From the NCBI RefSeq assembly GCF_004353825.1, contig NZ_SMNA01000006.1, forward strand, positions 124,001 through 188,000: 64,000 nucleotides of DNA, in the 5' to 3' direction. A model generated the notes under the pieces. It ran no database searches, was not told the DNA's origin, and saw only the letters and a program-made list of their open reading frames with translations. This stretch comes from Occultella glacieicola. GTDB lineage: Bacteria; Actinomycetota; Actinomycetes; Actinomycetales; Beutenbergiaceae. Below are positions 33,701 to 40,281 of this stretch, in pieces. How positions within the stretch are numbered: position 1 is the stretch's first letter; every line of letters begins with the position of its first letter. The translations under genes were made by a program, and so were the position numbers.

Positions 33701-34144
33701 CGCGGCGGCGAGCAATGCGTCGGGATCCCCCGAGGGCTCACTCGACGGCAGCACCGGGATACCCGCCGCGCGCGCCGCATGCAGCGCCGTCACCTTGTTC
33801 CCGGCCATCTCGAGAACGTCGGCGGGCGGCCCGACGAAACTGATCCCGGCGGCCGCTGCGGCGCGCGCCAGCTCGGGATTCTCGGAGAGGAAGCCGTACC
33901 CGGGGTAGATGGCGTCCGCCTTCGACTCCTTCGCGACCCGGAGGATCTCGTCGATGTCCAGGTAGGCCCGGACCGGGTGGTCCTGCTCACCGATCAGGTA
34001 CGCCTCGTCCGCCTTCAGCCGGTGCTCTGAGGCCCGGTCCTCGTAGGGGAAGACCGCCACGGTGCGGGCGCCGAGTTCATAGGCGGCGCGGAAGGCGCGG
34101 ACGGCGATCTCGGCGCGGTTGGCCACGAGGACGGTCGAGAACAT
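30746..34144 (-). CDS. pyc: Pyruvate carboxylase
   Basis: A 1132-residue single-chain enzyme, the usual size. Residues 1-450 are the biotin carboxylase with ATP-grasp (KAVAGGGGRGMRRVE, EMNPRIQVEHTVTEEVTDID). About 520-800 is the carboxyltransferase TIM barrel (TFRDAHQSLLATRVRTTDL ... HLHTHDTAGGQL). The end is the biotinyl domain with biotinylated Lys in EAMKMEAAI. It makes oxaloacetate from pyruvate, bicarbonate and ATP in the cytoplasm, feeding the citric acid cycle. ATG 34144 is preceded by GGGAG. Stands alone, convergent with the methyltransferase. Confidence 0.97.
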   Translation of the reverse strand: MFSTVLVANRAEIAVRAFRAAYELGARTVAVFPYEDRASEHRLKADEAYLIGEQDHPVRAYLDIDEILRVAKESKADAIYPGYGFLSENPELARAAAAAGISFVGPPADVLEMAGNKVTALHAARAAGIPVLPSSEPSGDPDALLAAADEIGFPVFVKAVAGGGGRGMRRVEAPADLPDALAAAMREADAAFGDPTVFLERAVLRPRHIEVQILADSTGEVVHLFERDCSVQRRHQKVIEMAPAPNLDPATRERLCADAVAFAKAIGYVNAGTVEFLLDTEGERAGEHVFIEMNPRIQVEHTVTEEVTDIDLVSAQMRIAAGDSLADLGITQEGVRVNGFALQCRITTEDPADGFRPDTGRMTAYRSPGGAGVRLDGATAHAGAEITGHFDSMLVKLTCRGSSFAVATRRARRALAEFRIRGVRTNIPFLQAVLNDPDFIEGRVDTSFIAERPGLLTPRVSGDRGSKLLTFLAHVTVNQPYGTRPDALLEPAAKLPGTDLGEAPPSGSRARLAELGPDAFARALREQTAVAVTDTTFRDAHQSLLATRVRTTDLVAVAPHVARTTPGLLSIEAWGGATYDVALRFLGEDPWERLAALSEAAPNINLQMLLRGRNTVGYTPYPTEVTDAFVREAAETGISIFRIFDALNDVAQMTPAIAAVRETPALAEVALCYTGNLSDPGERLYTLDYYLRLAERIVGAGAHVLAIKDMAGLLRPAAAATLVRALRERFDLPVHLHTHDTAGGQLATLMAAIAAGVDAVDVASAPMAGTTSQVPASALVAALEHTERAPELDLRAVTDLEPYWEAVRALYAPFESGLRAPTGRVYEHEIPGGQLSNLRQQAIALGLGDRFEQIEAMYAAADRILGHLVKVTPSSKVVGDLALQLVATGADPGAFEAEPGRFDLPDSVVAFLHGELGDPPGGWPEPFRTKALAGRGPKRQPVPLTEADRTELAADSTRRRTRLSELLFPGPAKDFAASRSEYGDISVIRTSDYLYGLDAASEVEVTMERGVRLLVGLEAVSEPDERGIRTVMTTLNNHLRPVQVRDLSAEVTAVAAERADPSVPGQVAAPFAGSVTPVVSEGDAVAAGQTVATIEAMKMEAAITTPVAGTVQRVPSPTARQVDGGDLVMVVA

Positions 34145-34262
34145 GCAGGCTCCCAGGGGTGTGCGGGGGTGTGCGCGAACAGCACGCTACCGTGCGCGGC
34201 CGACCTGGCCGGACGGCGTCCACGACGCGGCGCGCGCACGTGGAACCCCTCCCTCACCCTCG

Positions 34263-34314
34263 GGTCCGGGCCCGATCATGCACGTCGTCGCGGGGCCGCG
34301 TGAGGGCCCGGACC
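34263..34314 (-). terminator. Large inverted repeat after MerR gene
   Basis: A perfect 11-bp repeat GGTCCGGGCCC / GGGCCCGGACC separated by 30 nt, placed 21 nt after the stop of the minus-strand MerR gene and 119 nt before pyc. It could end transcription of the conserved MerR/FHA cluster or act as an RNA element in the pyc leader. Confidence 0.4.
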
Positions 34315-34334
34315 GGATGGGAGCGCGACGGTCC

Positions 34335-34919
34335 TCAGGCGCCCTTGCGCGCGGCGCGGCGGCGGGCCAGCTCGTCGTCCTTCGTGACGACCGGGCCGTC
34401 CTCCTCGGCGCGCTCGGTCGGGAACTCGGCGAGGCTGCCCTCGACCTCACGCCAGACCCGCCCGACGGCGATGCCGAAGACACCCTGCCCGCCCTGAACG
34501 AGGTCGAACACCTCGTCGGCAGACGTGCACTCGTAGACGCTGGCGCCGTCGCTCATCAGTGTGATCTGGGCCAGGTCGTCGACGCCCCGCTCACGCAGGT
34601 GGTCGACGGCGGTGCGGATCTGCTGGAGCGAGACGCCGGTGTCGAGCAGCCGTTTCACGACCTTGAGGACGAGCACGTCCCGGAAGCTGTAGAGGCGCTG
34701 AGTGCCGGAGCCGGTGGCGGGGCGGATGCTCGGCTCGACGAGGCCGGTCCGGGCCCAGTAGTCGAGCTGCCGGTAGGTGATGCCGGCCGCCCGGCAGGCC
34801 GTCGGCCCGCGGTAACCGGTCGCGGTGTCCAGATCCGGGAGCGTGTCACCGAACAACATGCCCTGGGCTCGCTGCGGGGTCGAGCCGGGCGCGTCTGCTG
34901 TCGCATCGATGCCGCTCAC
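34335..34919 (-). CDS. MerR-family regulator (Rv1830-like)
   Basis: A 194-residue protein. Residues 30-105 hold a MerR helix-turn-helix with wing: GYRGPTACRAAGITYRQLDY, WARTGLVEPSIRPATGSGTQ and RLYSFRDVLVLKVVKRLLDT. The C-terminus contains a DUF-like segment (GASVYECTSADEVFDLVQGG) and a basic end (ARRRAARKGA). It occupies the position of Rv1830 in the mycobacterial cluster and is probably a growth or division-linked regulator. GTG 34919 has GGAGTAGGC upstream; starts at 34946 or 34952 are possible. Confidence 0.85.
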   Translation of the reverse strand: MSGIDATADAPGSTPQRAQGMLFGDTLPDLDTATGYRGPTACRAAGITYRQLDYWARTGLVEPSIRPATGSGTQRLYSFRDVLVLKVVKRLLDTGVSLQQIRTAVDHLRERGVDDLAQITLMSDGASVYECTSADEVFDLVQGGQGVFGIAVGRVWREVEGSLAEFPTERAEEDGPVVTKDDELARRRAARKGA

Positions 34920-35072
34920 GCCTACTCCATTCATCGCACTGACCATCACCACTCTATCGCGTGGTGTGCCACGGGCTCCGTCGGCGCCCGTTCTGGTCCC
35001 AAACTAGGCCCACCGAGGGCTCGGATCAACGACGCCGGGCCGGAACGGTGCTCGGCGTGTCGGCACCGGTGA

Positions 35073-35099
35073 GTCTTACTCTCAACCTGAAGTTGAAGG
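35073..35099 (-). promoter_or_regulatory. MerR/FtsR-type promoter site B
   Basis: Read on the minus strand, an imperfect inverted repeat CCTTCAACTTCAGGTTGAGAG is followed directly by a -10-like TAAGAC (35078-35073). The AGGTTGAGRGTAA core is shared with the site upstream of the FHA gene. It lies in the 263-nt gap upstream of the Rv1830-like MerR gene. Confidence 0.5.
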
Positions 35100-35182
35100 T
35101 TCCGCGGAATCCCGCCGTTCGGTGGTCCACGGGTGCCCGGAAACCTTCGGATGCGCCGGCAGAAACACCGACACGCCCGGGC

Positions 35183-35713
35183 TCACGCACCGGAGTCGTC
35201 GAAGTCCTCCGGAGCCACCGAATCCAGGAACTCCCGGAACTCGGCGACCTCCTCGTCCGCCTCCTGACCGTGCATGGGCGCGCCCAGGTGGACGTGCTCG
35301 TGGTCGTCCTCGTCCACGTCCAGGACCACGGCGGCGACGTCCAGGACGGCCTCCGCGCACCAGACCTCCACATGCGCGCGCAGCGCGAGCGCGATCGCGT
35401 CCGACGCCCGTGAGTCCACTCGTCGCCCGTTCGTGAGCACGAGTTCGGCGATGAAGGTTCCGTCCCGGACCTCGATGATGTTCACCCGGTCGAGGCCGAC
35501 CTCCGACGCCTCGAGGACGCTGAGCAGCAGGTCGTGCGGTCCCGGCCGGGGCGACTGCATGCCGGCCTGTGCCGTTGCGATGGCCACGCCCTCGTGCGGA
35601 CCGATCACGATCGGCAGGGACAGCGGCCCCTCCGCCTCGGACAACACGACCAGAACGTCATGCTCGGGCGCGTGGACCCGAACACGGACCCCGAGGACTC
35701 CCATCTTTCGCAC
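35183..35713 (-). CDS. Bifunctional nuclease family protein (DUF151)
   Basis: A 176-residue BFN/DUF151 protein: VLVVLSEAEGPLSLPIVIGP, EGVAIATAQAGMQSPRPGPH and SRASDAIALALRAHVEVW are the family's conserved stretches. Plant and bacterial relatives have nuclease activity on RNA and DNA, but the role of the actinobacterial copy (Rv1829-like) is unclear. The acidic C-terminus (VLDVDEDDHEHVH) is variable. GTG 35713 sits exactly 6 nt after TAGCGT, so a leaderless mRNA of its own is likely. It is flanked by the two MerR genes as in Mycobacterium. Confidence 0.88.
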   Translation of the reverse strand: MRKMGVLGVRVRVHAPEHDVLVVLSEAEGPLSLPIVIGPHEGVAIATAQAGMQSPRPGPHDLLLSVLEASEVGLDRVNIIEVRDGTFIAELVLTNGRRVDSRASDAIALALRAHVEVWCAEAVLDVAAVVLDVDEDDHEHVHLGAPMHGQEADEEVAEFREFLDSVAPEDFDDSGA

Positions 35714-35719
35714 GCCTAC

Positions 35720-35725
35720 ACGCTA
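35720..35725 (-). promoter_or_regulatory. -10 box (TAGCGT), minus strand
   Basis: TAGCGT on the minus strand, 6 nt before the GTG start of the DUF151 gene. Confidence 0.45.
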
Positions 35726-35800
35726 CGCCGCGCGGCGGGCCAGTGCGCGCAATCAGCGTGAGTGATTTTTCACGGACCCCCGTGCGCGGGCCCGACGGCG

Positions 35801-36565
35801 TTACTGGAGCCGGTCGATCCCGGCGCGGATGAGCGCGGTGTGCAGCGCGTTGAACGTTTCGGCGAGGTCGGAGGCCAGGGTGTGCGCCTTCGCCCGGGAG
35901 GCGCCCGACGACGGACCGCTGCGCACCGAGCGCACCGGTGCCACCAGCTGGTCGATCAGGTCGAGCTCGCGCTCGGCGGCCGTGCGCACCGAGCGCAGAT
36001 GCCGCGGCTCGATGCCGTGCTCGGCGAGCTGCCCGGCGAGCCGGACGATCTCGACGGCGCCGGCCGGGTACTTCGAACCGGCGTCCGGCGTGATCAGCCC
36101 GGCCCCGGCCAGCACCTCCACCTCCTCGGAGGTGCACCCCGCGGCCTCCGCGAGCTGGCTGCCGGTCATCCGGCTGCGGCCCTGGGTGGCGACGAGTTCG
36201 CCGTCCTCGGTGACCACCCGGGCACCGGGAGCAGGCGCGTCAGCCGATCCGGCACCGGCATCGAGTTCCTCGAGCCGTTCCCGGATGACCTTCAGGGGCA
36301 GGAACGAGTCCCGCTGCGCCGTGAGCGCGAACCGGAGCCGTTCGACGTCCGCCTGGCTGTACGTCCGGTAGCCGGCCGGCGTCCGGTGCGGTGTCACCAG
36401 CCCCTGGTCCTCCAGGAACCGGATCTTCGACACACTGACAGCCGGGAACTCGCGCTGCAGGATCGACAGGGCCGCCCCGATGTTCATCGTCGGAGTCCGG
36501 GACACACCGGCCGGCCAGCGCTCGGGCTCGTCGGACGGCCGGGCCGACGCCGAGGACGTGCTCAC
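35801..36565 (-). CDS. ftsR: MerR-family regulator, FtsR/Rv1828-like
   Basis: A 254-residue protein. Residues 27-100 are a MerR DNA-binding domain (NIGAALSILQREFPAVSVSK, IRFLEDQGLVTPHRTPAGYR). A second ~100-residue helical domain follows (GSQLAEAAGCTSEEVEVLAG), which in Rv1828/FtsR serves dimerisation. In Corynebacterium FtsR activates ftsZ, so a cell-division role is likely by homology. Its GTG start overlaps the FHA stop (GTGA), so it is made together with the GarA-like protein. MerR-type promoter repeats at 37204 and 35079 are candidate binding sites. Confidence 0.85.
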   Translation of the reverse strand: MSTSSASARPSDEPERWPAGVSRTPTMNIGAALSILQREFPAVSVSKIRFLEDQGLVTPHRTPAGYRTYSQADVERLRFALTAQRDSFLPLKVIRERLEELDAGAGSADAPAPGARVVTEDGELVATQGRSRMTGSQLAEAAGCTSEEVEVLAGAGLITPDAGSKYPAGAVEIVRLAGQLAEHGIEPRHLRSVRTAAERELDLIDQLVAPVRSVRSGPSSGASRAKAHTLASDLAETFNALHTALIRAGIDRLQ

Positions 36566-37182
36566 TGCGCCGGCGCGCCCGAACCCGGCTCGCCGTCGGC
36601 CGGTGCCGCACCACCGCCGCCGGTGCCGGGTGCGTCCGCTGCGTCGTCGGTGGGGTGGGTGCGACGTGGGCTCGGGTGGAACGTGAGCCGGTACTTCCCG
36701 ATCTGAACCTCGTCGCCGGCCTGCAACTCGCTCTGGTCGATCCGGGTGCGATTGACGTACGTGCCGTTCAGGCTGCCGACGTCACGGACCGCATAGCCAC
36801 CGTCGGTGGCGAGGAACTCGGCGTGACGCCGGGAGACGGTCACGTCGTCGAGGAAGATGTCCGCGGCGGTGTCCCGGCCGGCGCTGACCCGGTCGTCGTC
36901 GAGGAGGAACCGGGCCCCGGCGTTCGGACCGTGCTGGACGATCAGCAACGCCGACCTCGGCGGCAGCGCCTCGACGGCCTCCCGGTCACTGGCGTCGATC
37001 GCCCCGGGCGCGAACTCCTCGTAGTCCGACGGGACGACCCGACCCAGGGCTGCCGTGGTGTGGACCGGCGGCGGACCGGACTCGTTGCCCGCGCTCTCGT
37101 TCTCGGGTGCCATTGGTGCAGTGCCTCCCTGGCCGGCTTGCTCTGAGTGACTCGTAGCCGCTGGCGACTCGGTCTCGTGCAT
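36562..37182 (-). CDS. garA: FHA-domain protein, GarA/OdhI-like
   Basis: A 206-residue protein. Residues 85-165 form the forkhead-associated domain: RFLLDDDRVSAGRDTAADIF, TVSRRHAEFLATDGGYAVRD and GSLNGTYVNRTRI with the phosphothreonine-binding Arg/Ser/Asn. In relatives the FHA protein, once phosphorylated on an N-terminal Thr-Thr motif by PknB/PknG, controls 2-oxoglutarate dehydrogenase. Here the motif is HTTA (Thr42-43) rather than ETTS. The tail after 170 is Pro/Gly-rich. A MerR-type promoter lies just upstream; ftsR is coupled downstream. Confidence 0.88.
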   Translation of the reverse strand: MHETESPAATSHSEQAGQGGTAPMAPENESAGNESGPPPVHTTAALGRVVPSDYEEFAPGAIDASDREAVEALPPRSALLIVQHGPNAGARFLLDDDRVSAGRDTAADIFLDDVTVSRRHAEFLATDGGYAVRDVGSLNGTYVNRTRIDQSELQAGDEVQIGKYRLTFHPSPRRTHPTDDAADAPGTGGGGAAPADGEPGSGAPAQ

Positions 37183-37197
37183 GGTGCTAGGCCGTCA

Positions 37198-37224
37198 ACA
37201 TTACCCTCAACCTTAGGTCGAGGG
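37198..37224 (-). promoter_or_regulatory. MerR/FtsR-type promoter site A (garA)
   Basis: On the minus strand a near-perfect 21-nt palindrome (arms CCCTCGACCT and AGGTTGAGGG; + strand 37204-37224) is followed at once by a -10 box TAATGT (37203-37198). The transcript would start some 9-10 nt before the garA ATG. A repeat sitting directly against the -10 with a poor -35 is typical of MerR-activated promoters. Confidence 0.55.
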
Positions 37225-37266
37225 AGCCCCGGTGCACAGGGGTTCCGCGGCGAAGGGACCGGCCGG

Positions 37267-38013
37267 TCAGTCCTCGTCGTCGACGGGCACCGCGTACTCG
37301 GGCTCCTCGACCTGGACGACGGCGGTGATCTGGACGAGGTCGCGTTCGACCATCGTGGCGCTCGCTCCGGCGTTGCGGAACCCGGCGAGCGCGCCGCCCG
37401 GGATGTCGAGCGCCACGGAGAGGGTCTGCGGATTACCGATGGCACGCCATTCGTAGGGCGAGGTCAGGGTCTCGCCGTTGGCCATGACCCCGTCGGGGCC
37501 GTCGGTGAACGAGGCCGTCGCCGTCAGCCGCACGCCGGACACCTCCACGGACTCGGCGCCGGCGTTACGGAGCTCCTCGAGCATGTGGACCATCGTCTGC
37601 GCCGAAACCTCGCCATCCGGGTCATCGACCTCGACCACCACGCCGGGCCCCTCGACCGGCACGGTGCCGGCGAGGATCTCCTGCAGGGTCAGGTAGTCCT
37701 CGGCGAACTGCCGGGCGTTGGAGCCCGACTGGAGTGACGACCGTTGCGCGCGCAGCTCGTCCCCCTCGGCGGCGAGTTCCTCGTTGCGCTGGGTGACCTC
37801 GTCGAGGAGCCGGACCAGATCGTCCTGTCGCAGCGAACTGAACTCGTCGCCCTGGGTCTGGCGGACCTGGGCGACGATCGCGATCCCGAGCAGCACGCAC
37901 ATCACGCCGATCAGGATCCGAGCGCGCAGGCTCTCCCCGCGCCCGTCCGGGACCGAACGCGGCCGGTCGTTCTCCGGCTTGCCCTGGTCGTGCGACACCT
38001 CGTCGTTCGACAT
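37267..38013 (-). CDS. DUF881-family membrane-anchored protein
   Basis: A 248-residue protein with one transmembrane helix (ILIGVMCVLLGIAIVAQVRQ, about 33-52), a coiled-coil (LLDEVTQRNEELAAEGDELR) and a DUF881 domain outside (VEGPGVVVEVDDPDG, SGVRLTATASFTDG, WRAIGNPQTLSVAL). DUF881 proteins are widespread next to division genes in Gram-positives; their role is unknown. It starts 3 nt after the small basic protein gene, and corresponds to Rv1825 in order. The gcvH gene normally found next to it is absent. Confidence 0.85.
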   Translation of the reverse strand: MSNDEVSHDQGKPENDRPRSVPDGRGESLRARILIGVMCVLLGIAIVAQVRQTQGDEFSSLRQDDLVRLLDEVTQRNEELAAEGDELRAQRSSLQSGSNARQFAEDYLTLQEILAGTVPVEGPGVVVEVDDPDGEVSAQTMVHMLEELRNAGAESVEVSGVRLTATASFTDGPDGVMANGETLTSPYEWRAIGNPQTLSVALDIPGGALAGFRNAGASATMVERDLVQITAVVQVEEPEYAVPVDDED

Positions 38014-38016
38014 CGG

Positions 38017-38349
38017 CTACGCCTTGAAGATGTGGCGCCGGATCGAGGCCGCGTTGGAGAAGATCCGGATCCCGAGGACGACCACGACCGCCGTGCTCAG
38101 CTGCGACCCCACGCCGAGCTGGTCGCCGAGGAACACCAGGAAGGCCGCGATCAGCACGTTGAAGAGGAAGGAGGTCACGAAGACGCGCTCGTCGAAGACG
38201 TGCTCCAGACGGGCCCGCACGGCTCCGAACAGGGCGTCCAGCGCGGCGACGACCGCCACCGGCAGGTAGGGCTGCAACTCGACCGGCACGCTCGGTTGCA
38301 GAATGAGGCCGAGAACGACGCCGACGACCAGGCCGACCACAGCGATCAC
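38017..38349 (-). CDS. Small basic protein family (DUF1290)
   Basis: A 110-residue membrane protein with three predicted helices: MIAVVGLVVGVVLGLIL, PYLPVAVVAALDALFGAVRA and VTSFLFNVLIAAFLVFLG. The ALDALFGAVRARLE and FNVLIAAFLVFLGDQLGVG stretches define the Sbp/DUF1290 family found between two DUF881 genes (Rv1824 position). Function unknown; linked to the cell envelope by context. GTG 38349 has GGGAGGGGGAGG 6 nt upstream, an exceptionally strong ribosome site. Confidence 0.88.
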   Translation of the reverse strand: MIAVVGLVVGVVLGLILQPSVPVELQPYLPVAVVAALDALFGAVRARLEHVFDERVFVTSFLFNVLIAAFLVFLGDQLGVGSQLSTAVVVVLGIRIFSNAASIRRHIFKA

Positions 38350-38413
38350 GCGTTCCTCCCCCTCCCGGGTCGGGCCAGTCTGACATGAGGATCACCCGCA
38401 CGGCGCCGGCGGT

Positions 38414-39268
38414 CTATGACGATTCCGTCACATTCGCCAGATTGCTGGTGGTGCCGGCGGACAGCACCAGGTCGTCCGCCGGCACCACCGACGACGGGAT
38501 CGAGAACTGCGACGACAGCGTGCTCAGGTGGGTCGCGGCACTCGACCGGGCGAACTCGGTGCGCAGGTCCTGCGGGTCGCCGATCGCCTCGACGACGTAG
38601 GGGGTCACCAGCGGCTGCAGATCGACGAGGATGGCCTCCCCGGCCGTGCGGATCGCGGTCGCGCCGGTCAGCCGGTGCCCGTTGATCGAGATCGCCTCCG
38701 CCCCGCTGGCCCAGAGCCCGTTCACGACGACCTGCAGGTCGAAGTCCTGGACCCGCTGCTCCTGGGTACCGGGTTCGTTGTTCTGGGCCCGGTCGGAGTC
38801 CTCGAGGGTGACCACGACGCCAGGGCCGTGCACCGCCGTGCTCCCGGCCGGGACCGCGAGGGCGGCCGACTCGTCGAGCACCTGGGCGTTCCCCGACCCG
38901 AGCGCCGCGACCTGGAGGTCGTTGATCTCGGCGCGCACGCCGTCGTTCTGGGCGGTCAGTTCCTCAGAGGTCGCGATGCGCTCCCGGATCTGCTCGATCA
39001 GGACCGCGCGGGCACTCTCCCCCGAGGGGGCCGGCGCCCGTAGCGCCTTCGTGGCCCATACCCCGCCGAGCCCGAGCACGGCGGCGGCCAACAGCACCAG
39101 CACGCGTGACACCGGCCCGTGCCGGGGCCCGGTACCTGCGGCCCGGGCCGCCGCGGCGGCCGCGTAGCCCGGGTCGAGCGGACGCTCGGTGACCTCGTTG
39201 AGCAGGGTCATCGAGGCGTCCGGGCGTCGCCCGGGAGCCCTTGCGCCGCTTCCGCCCGGAGCGCTCAC
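38414..39268 (-). CDS. DUF881-family membrane-anchored protein
   Basis: A 284-residue DUF881 protein: a ~50-residue cytoplasmic N-terminus, one transmembrane helix (VSRVLVLLAAAVLGLGGVWA), a short coiled coil (REERIATSEELTAQND-like region) and the DUF881 domain (VHGPGVVVTLEDSDRAQ, NGHRLTGATAIRTAGEAILV, YVVEAIGDPQDLRTEF). The GTG start overlaps the phosphatidyltransferase stop by four bases, so the two are coupled. It is the first of the paired DUF881 genes (Rv1823 position). Confidence 0.85.
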   Translation of the reverse strand: MSAPGGSGARAPGRRPDASMTLLNEVTERPLDPGYAAAAAARAAGTGPRHGPVSRVLVLLAAAVLGLGGVWATKALRAPAPSGESARAVLIEQIRERIATSEELTAQNDGVRAEINDLQVAALGSGNAQVLDESAALAVPAGSTAVHGPGVVVTLEDSDRAQNNEPGTQEQRVQDFDLQVVVNGLWASGAEAISINGHRLTGATAIRTAGEAILVDLQPLVTPYVVEAIGDPQDLRTEFARSSAATHLSTLSSQFSIPSSVVPADDLVLSAGTTSNLANVTESS

Positions 39269-39894
39269 GCCGCCACCGACGGGTTCGGTGGGACCGAGCC
39301 CCGGTCCACGGCACCGGTCATGACCTGCCAGAACTGGTGGAGATAGATCGCACCGGCGCACCAGTACAGGAACACGCCCCAGATCGCGCTGGCCCAGCCG
39401 AGCACGAAGGCGACCTCACCCACGACGCCGGGCACCTGCGCGAGCAGCAACAGCGGGAACGCGTACATCAGGGCGAACGTGCCGGATTTGCCCGCGACGT
39501 GGACCGGGAAGCCCGGGTAGCCGCGCCGGAACATGAACGGCAGACATGCGGTGACCAGGAGGTCCTTGGTGGCGGTGGCGATCAGCAGCCACCACGGCAC
39601 CACGCCCTGGACGCACAGGCCGACGAGCGTGACGAAGATGAACAGCCGGTCCGCCATCGGGTCCAGCAGCTTGCCGAGTTTGGAGGTCTGGTGGAACCGG
39701 CGGGCGATCACGCCGTCGAGCCAGTCGCTGACGCCCGCGACGACGAGCACCACGAACGCCGGGACGTACTCACCGGTGAGGATCAGGTAGCCGACCACCG
39801 GAACCAGGAGCAGCCGGATCAACGAGATGACGTTCGGCACGGTGAGGACCCGATCGGTGTCCGCCTGCTGGGCGTCCTCGGGACCTGTGCTCAC
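39265..39894 (-). CDS. pgsA2: CDP-alcohol phosphatidyltransferase (PgsA2-like)
   Basis: A 209-residue membrane enzyme with four or more helices. The family signature is complete: DGVIARRFHQTSKLGKLLDP followed by MADR (DGxxAR-x8-GxxxDxxxD), whose Asp residues bind the metal and CDP-lipid. It transfers a phosphatidyl group from CDP-diacylglycerol to an alcohol; glycerol phosphate is one option, but the second PgsA-like copy in this cluster has no firmly known substrate. GTG 39894 follows TAATCT by 7 nt. First gene of the DUF881 cluster. Confidence 0.85.
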   Translation of the reverse strand: MSTGPEDAQQADTDRVLTVPNVISLIRLLLVPVVGYLILTGEYVPAFVVLVVAGVSDWLDGVIARRFHQTSKLGKLLDPMADRLFIFVTLVGLCVQGVVPWWLLIATATKDLLVTACLPFMFRRGYPGFPVHVAGKSGTFALMYAFPLLLLAQVPGVVGEVAFVLGWASAIWGVFLYWCAGAIYLHQFWQVMTGAVDRGSVPPNPSVAA

Positions 39895-39901
39895 CCTGAC
39901 G

Positions 39902-39907
39902 AGATTA
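39902..39907 (-). promoter_or_regulatory. -10 box (TAATCT) of pgsA-DUF881 operon
   Basis: TAATCT on the minus strand, 7 nt before the GTG start of the phosphatidyltransferase gene. Confidence 0.45.
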
Positions 39908-39963
39908 GTCGATCCCCGGCCCGTCCCACTCGCGCCCGACCGCACCGGTGGGAGACTTCAGCC

Positions 39964-40278
39964 ATGCTGCTCGCCTTCTCCGTCGCACCGCTCGGTTCCG
40001 GGGAGTCCGTCACCACCGCCGTCGCCGACGCCGTCGCGGTGGTCCGCGACTCCGGACTGCCCCACCGCACCGACGCCATGTTCACCACGGTCGAGGGTGA
40101 GTGGGACGAGGTGTTCGACGTCGTCCGACGCGCCACCGAGGCGGTCGCCGCCCACGGCAACCGGATCTCGCTGGTGATGAAGGCGGACATCCGACCGGGT
40201 CACACCGGCGAGCTGACCGGGAAGATCGACCGGGTCGAGCAGCAGTTGCGCGCCCGCGGTTCCGTGCCGGGAGCCTGA
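39964..40278 (+). CDS. Thiamin-binding / MTH1187-YkoF-like protein
   Basis: A 104-residue ferredoxin-like-fold protein: MLLAFSVAPLGSGESVTTAV, DSGLPHRTDAMFTTVEGEWD and ISLVMKADIRPGHTGELTGK match the MTH1187/YkoF (DUF77) family. Members bind thiamin or its pyrimidine. A leaderless start is possible (GAGACT box 6 nt upstream). It is followed 3 nt later by the DUF4126 gene. The long open frame running in from 39241 is an artefact of GC content. Confidence 0.85.
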   Translation: MLLAFSVAPLGSGESVTTAVADAVAVVRDSGLPHRTDAMFTTVEGEWDEVFDVVRRATEAVAAHGNRISLVMKADIRPGHTGELTGKIDRVEQQLRARGSVPGA

Positions 40279-40281
40279 TCC

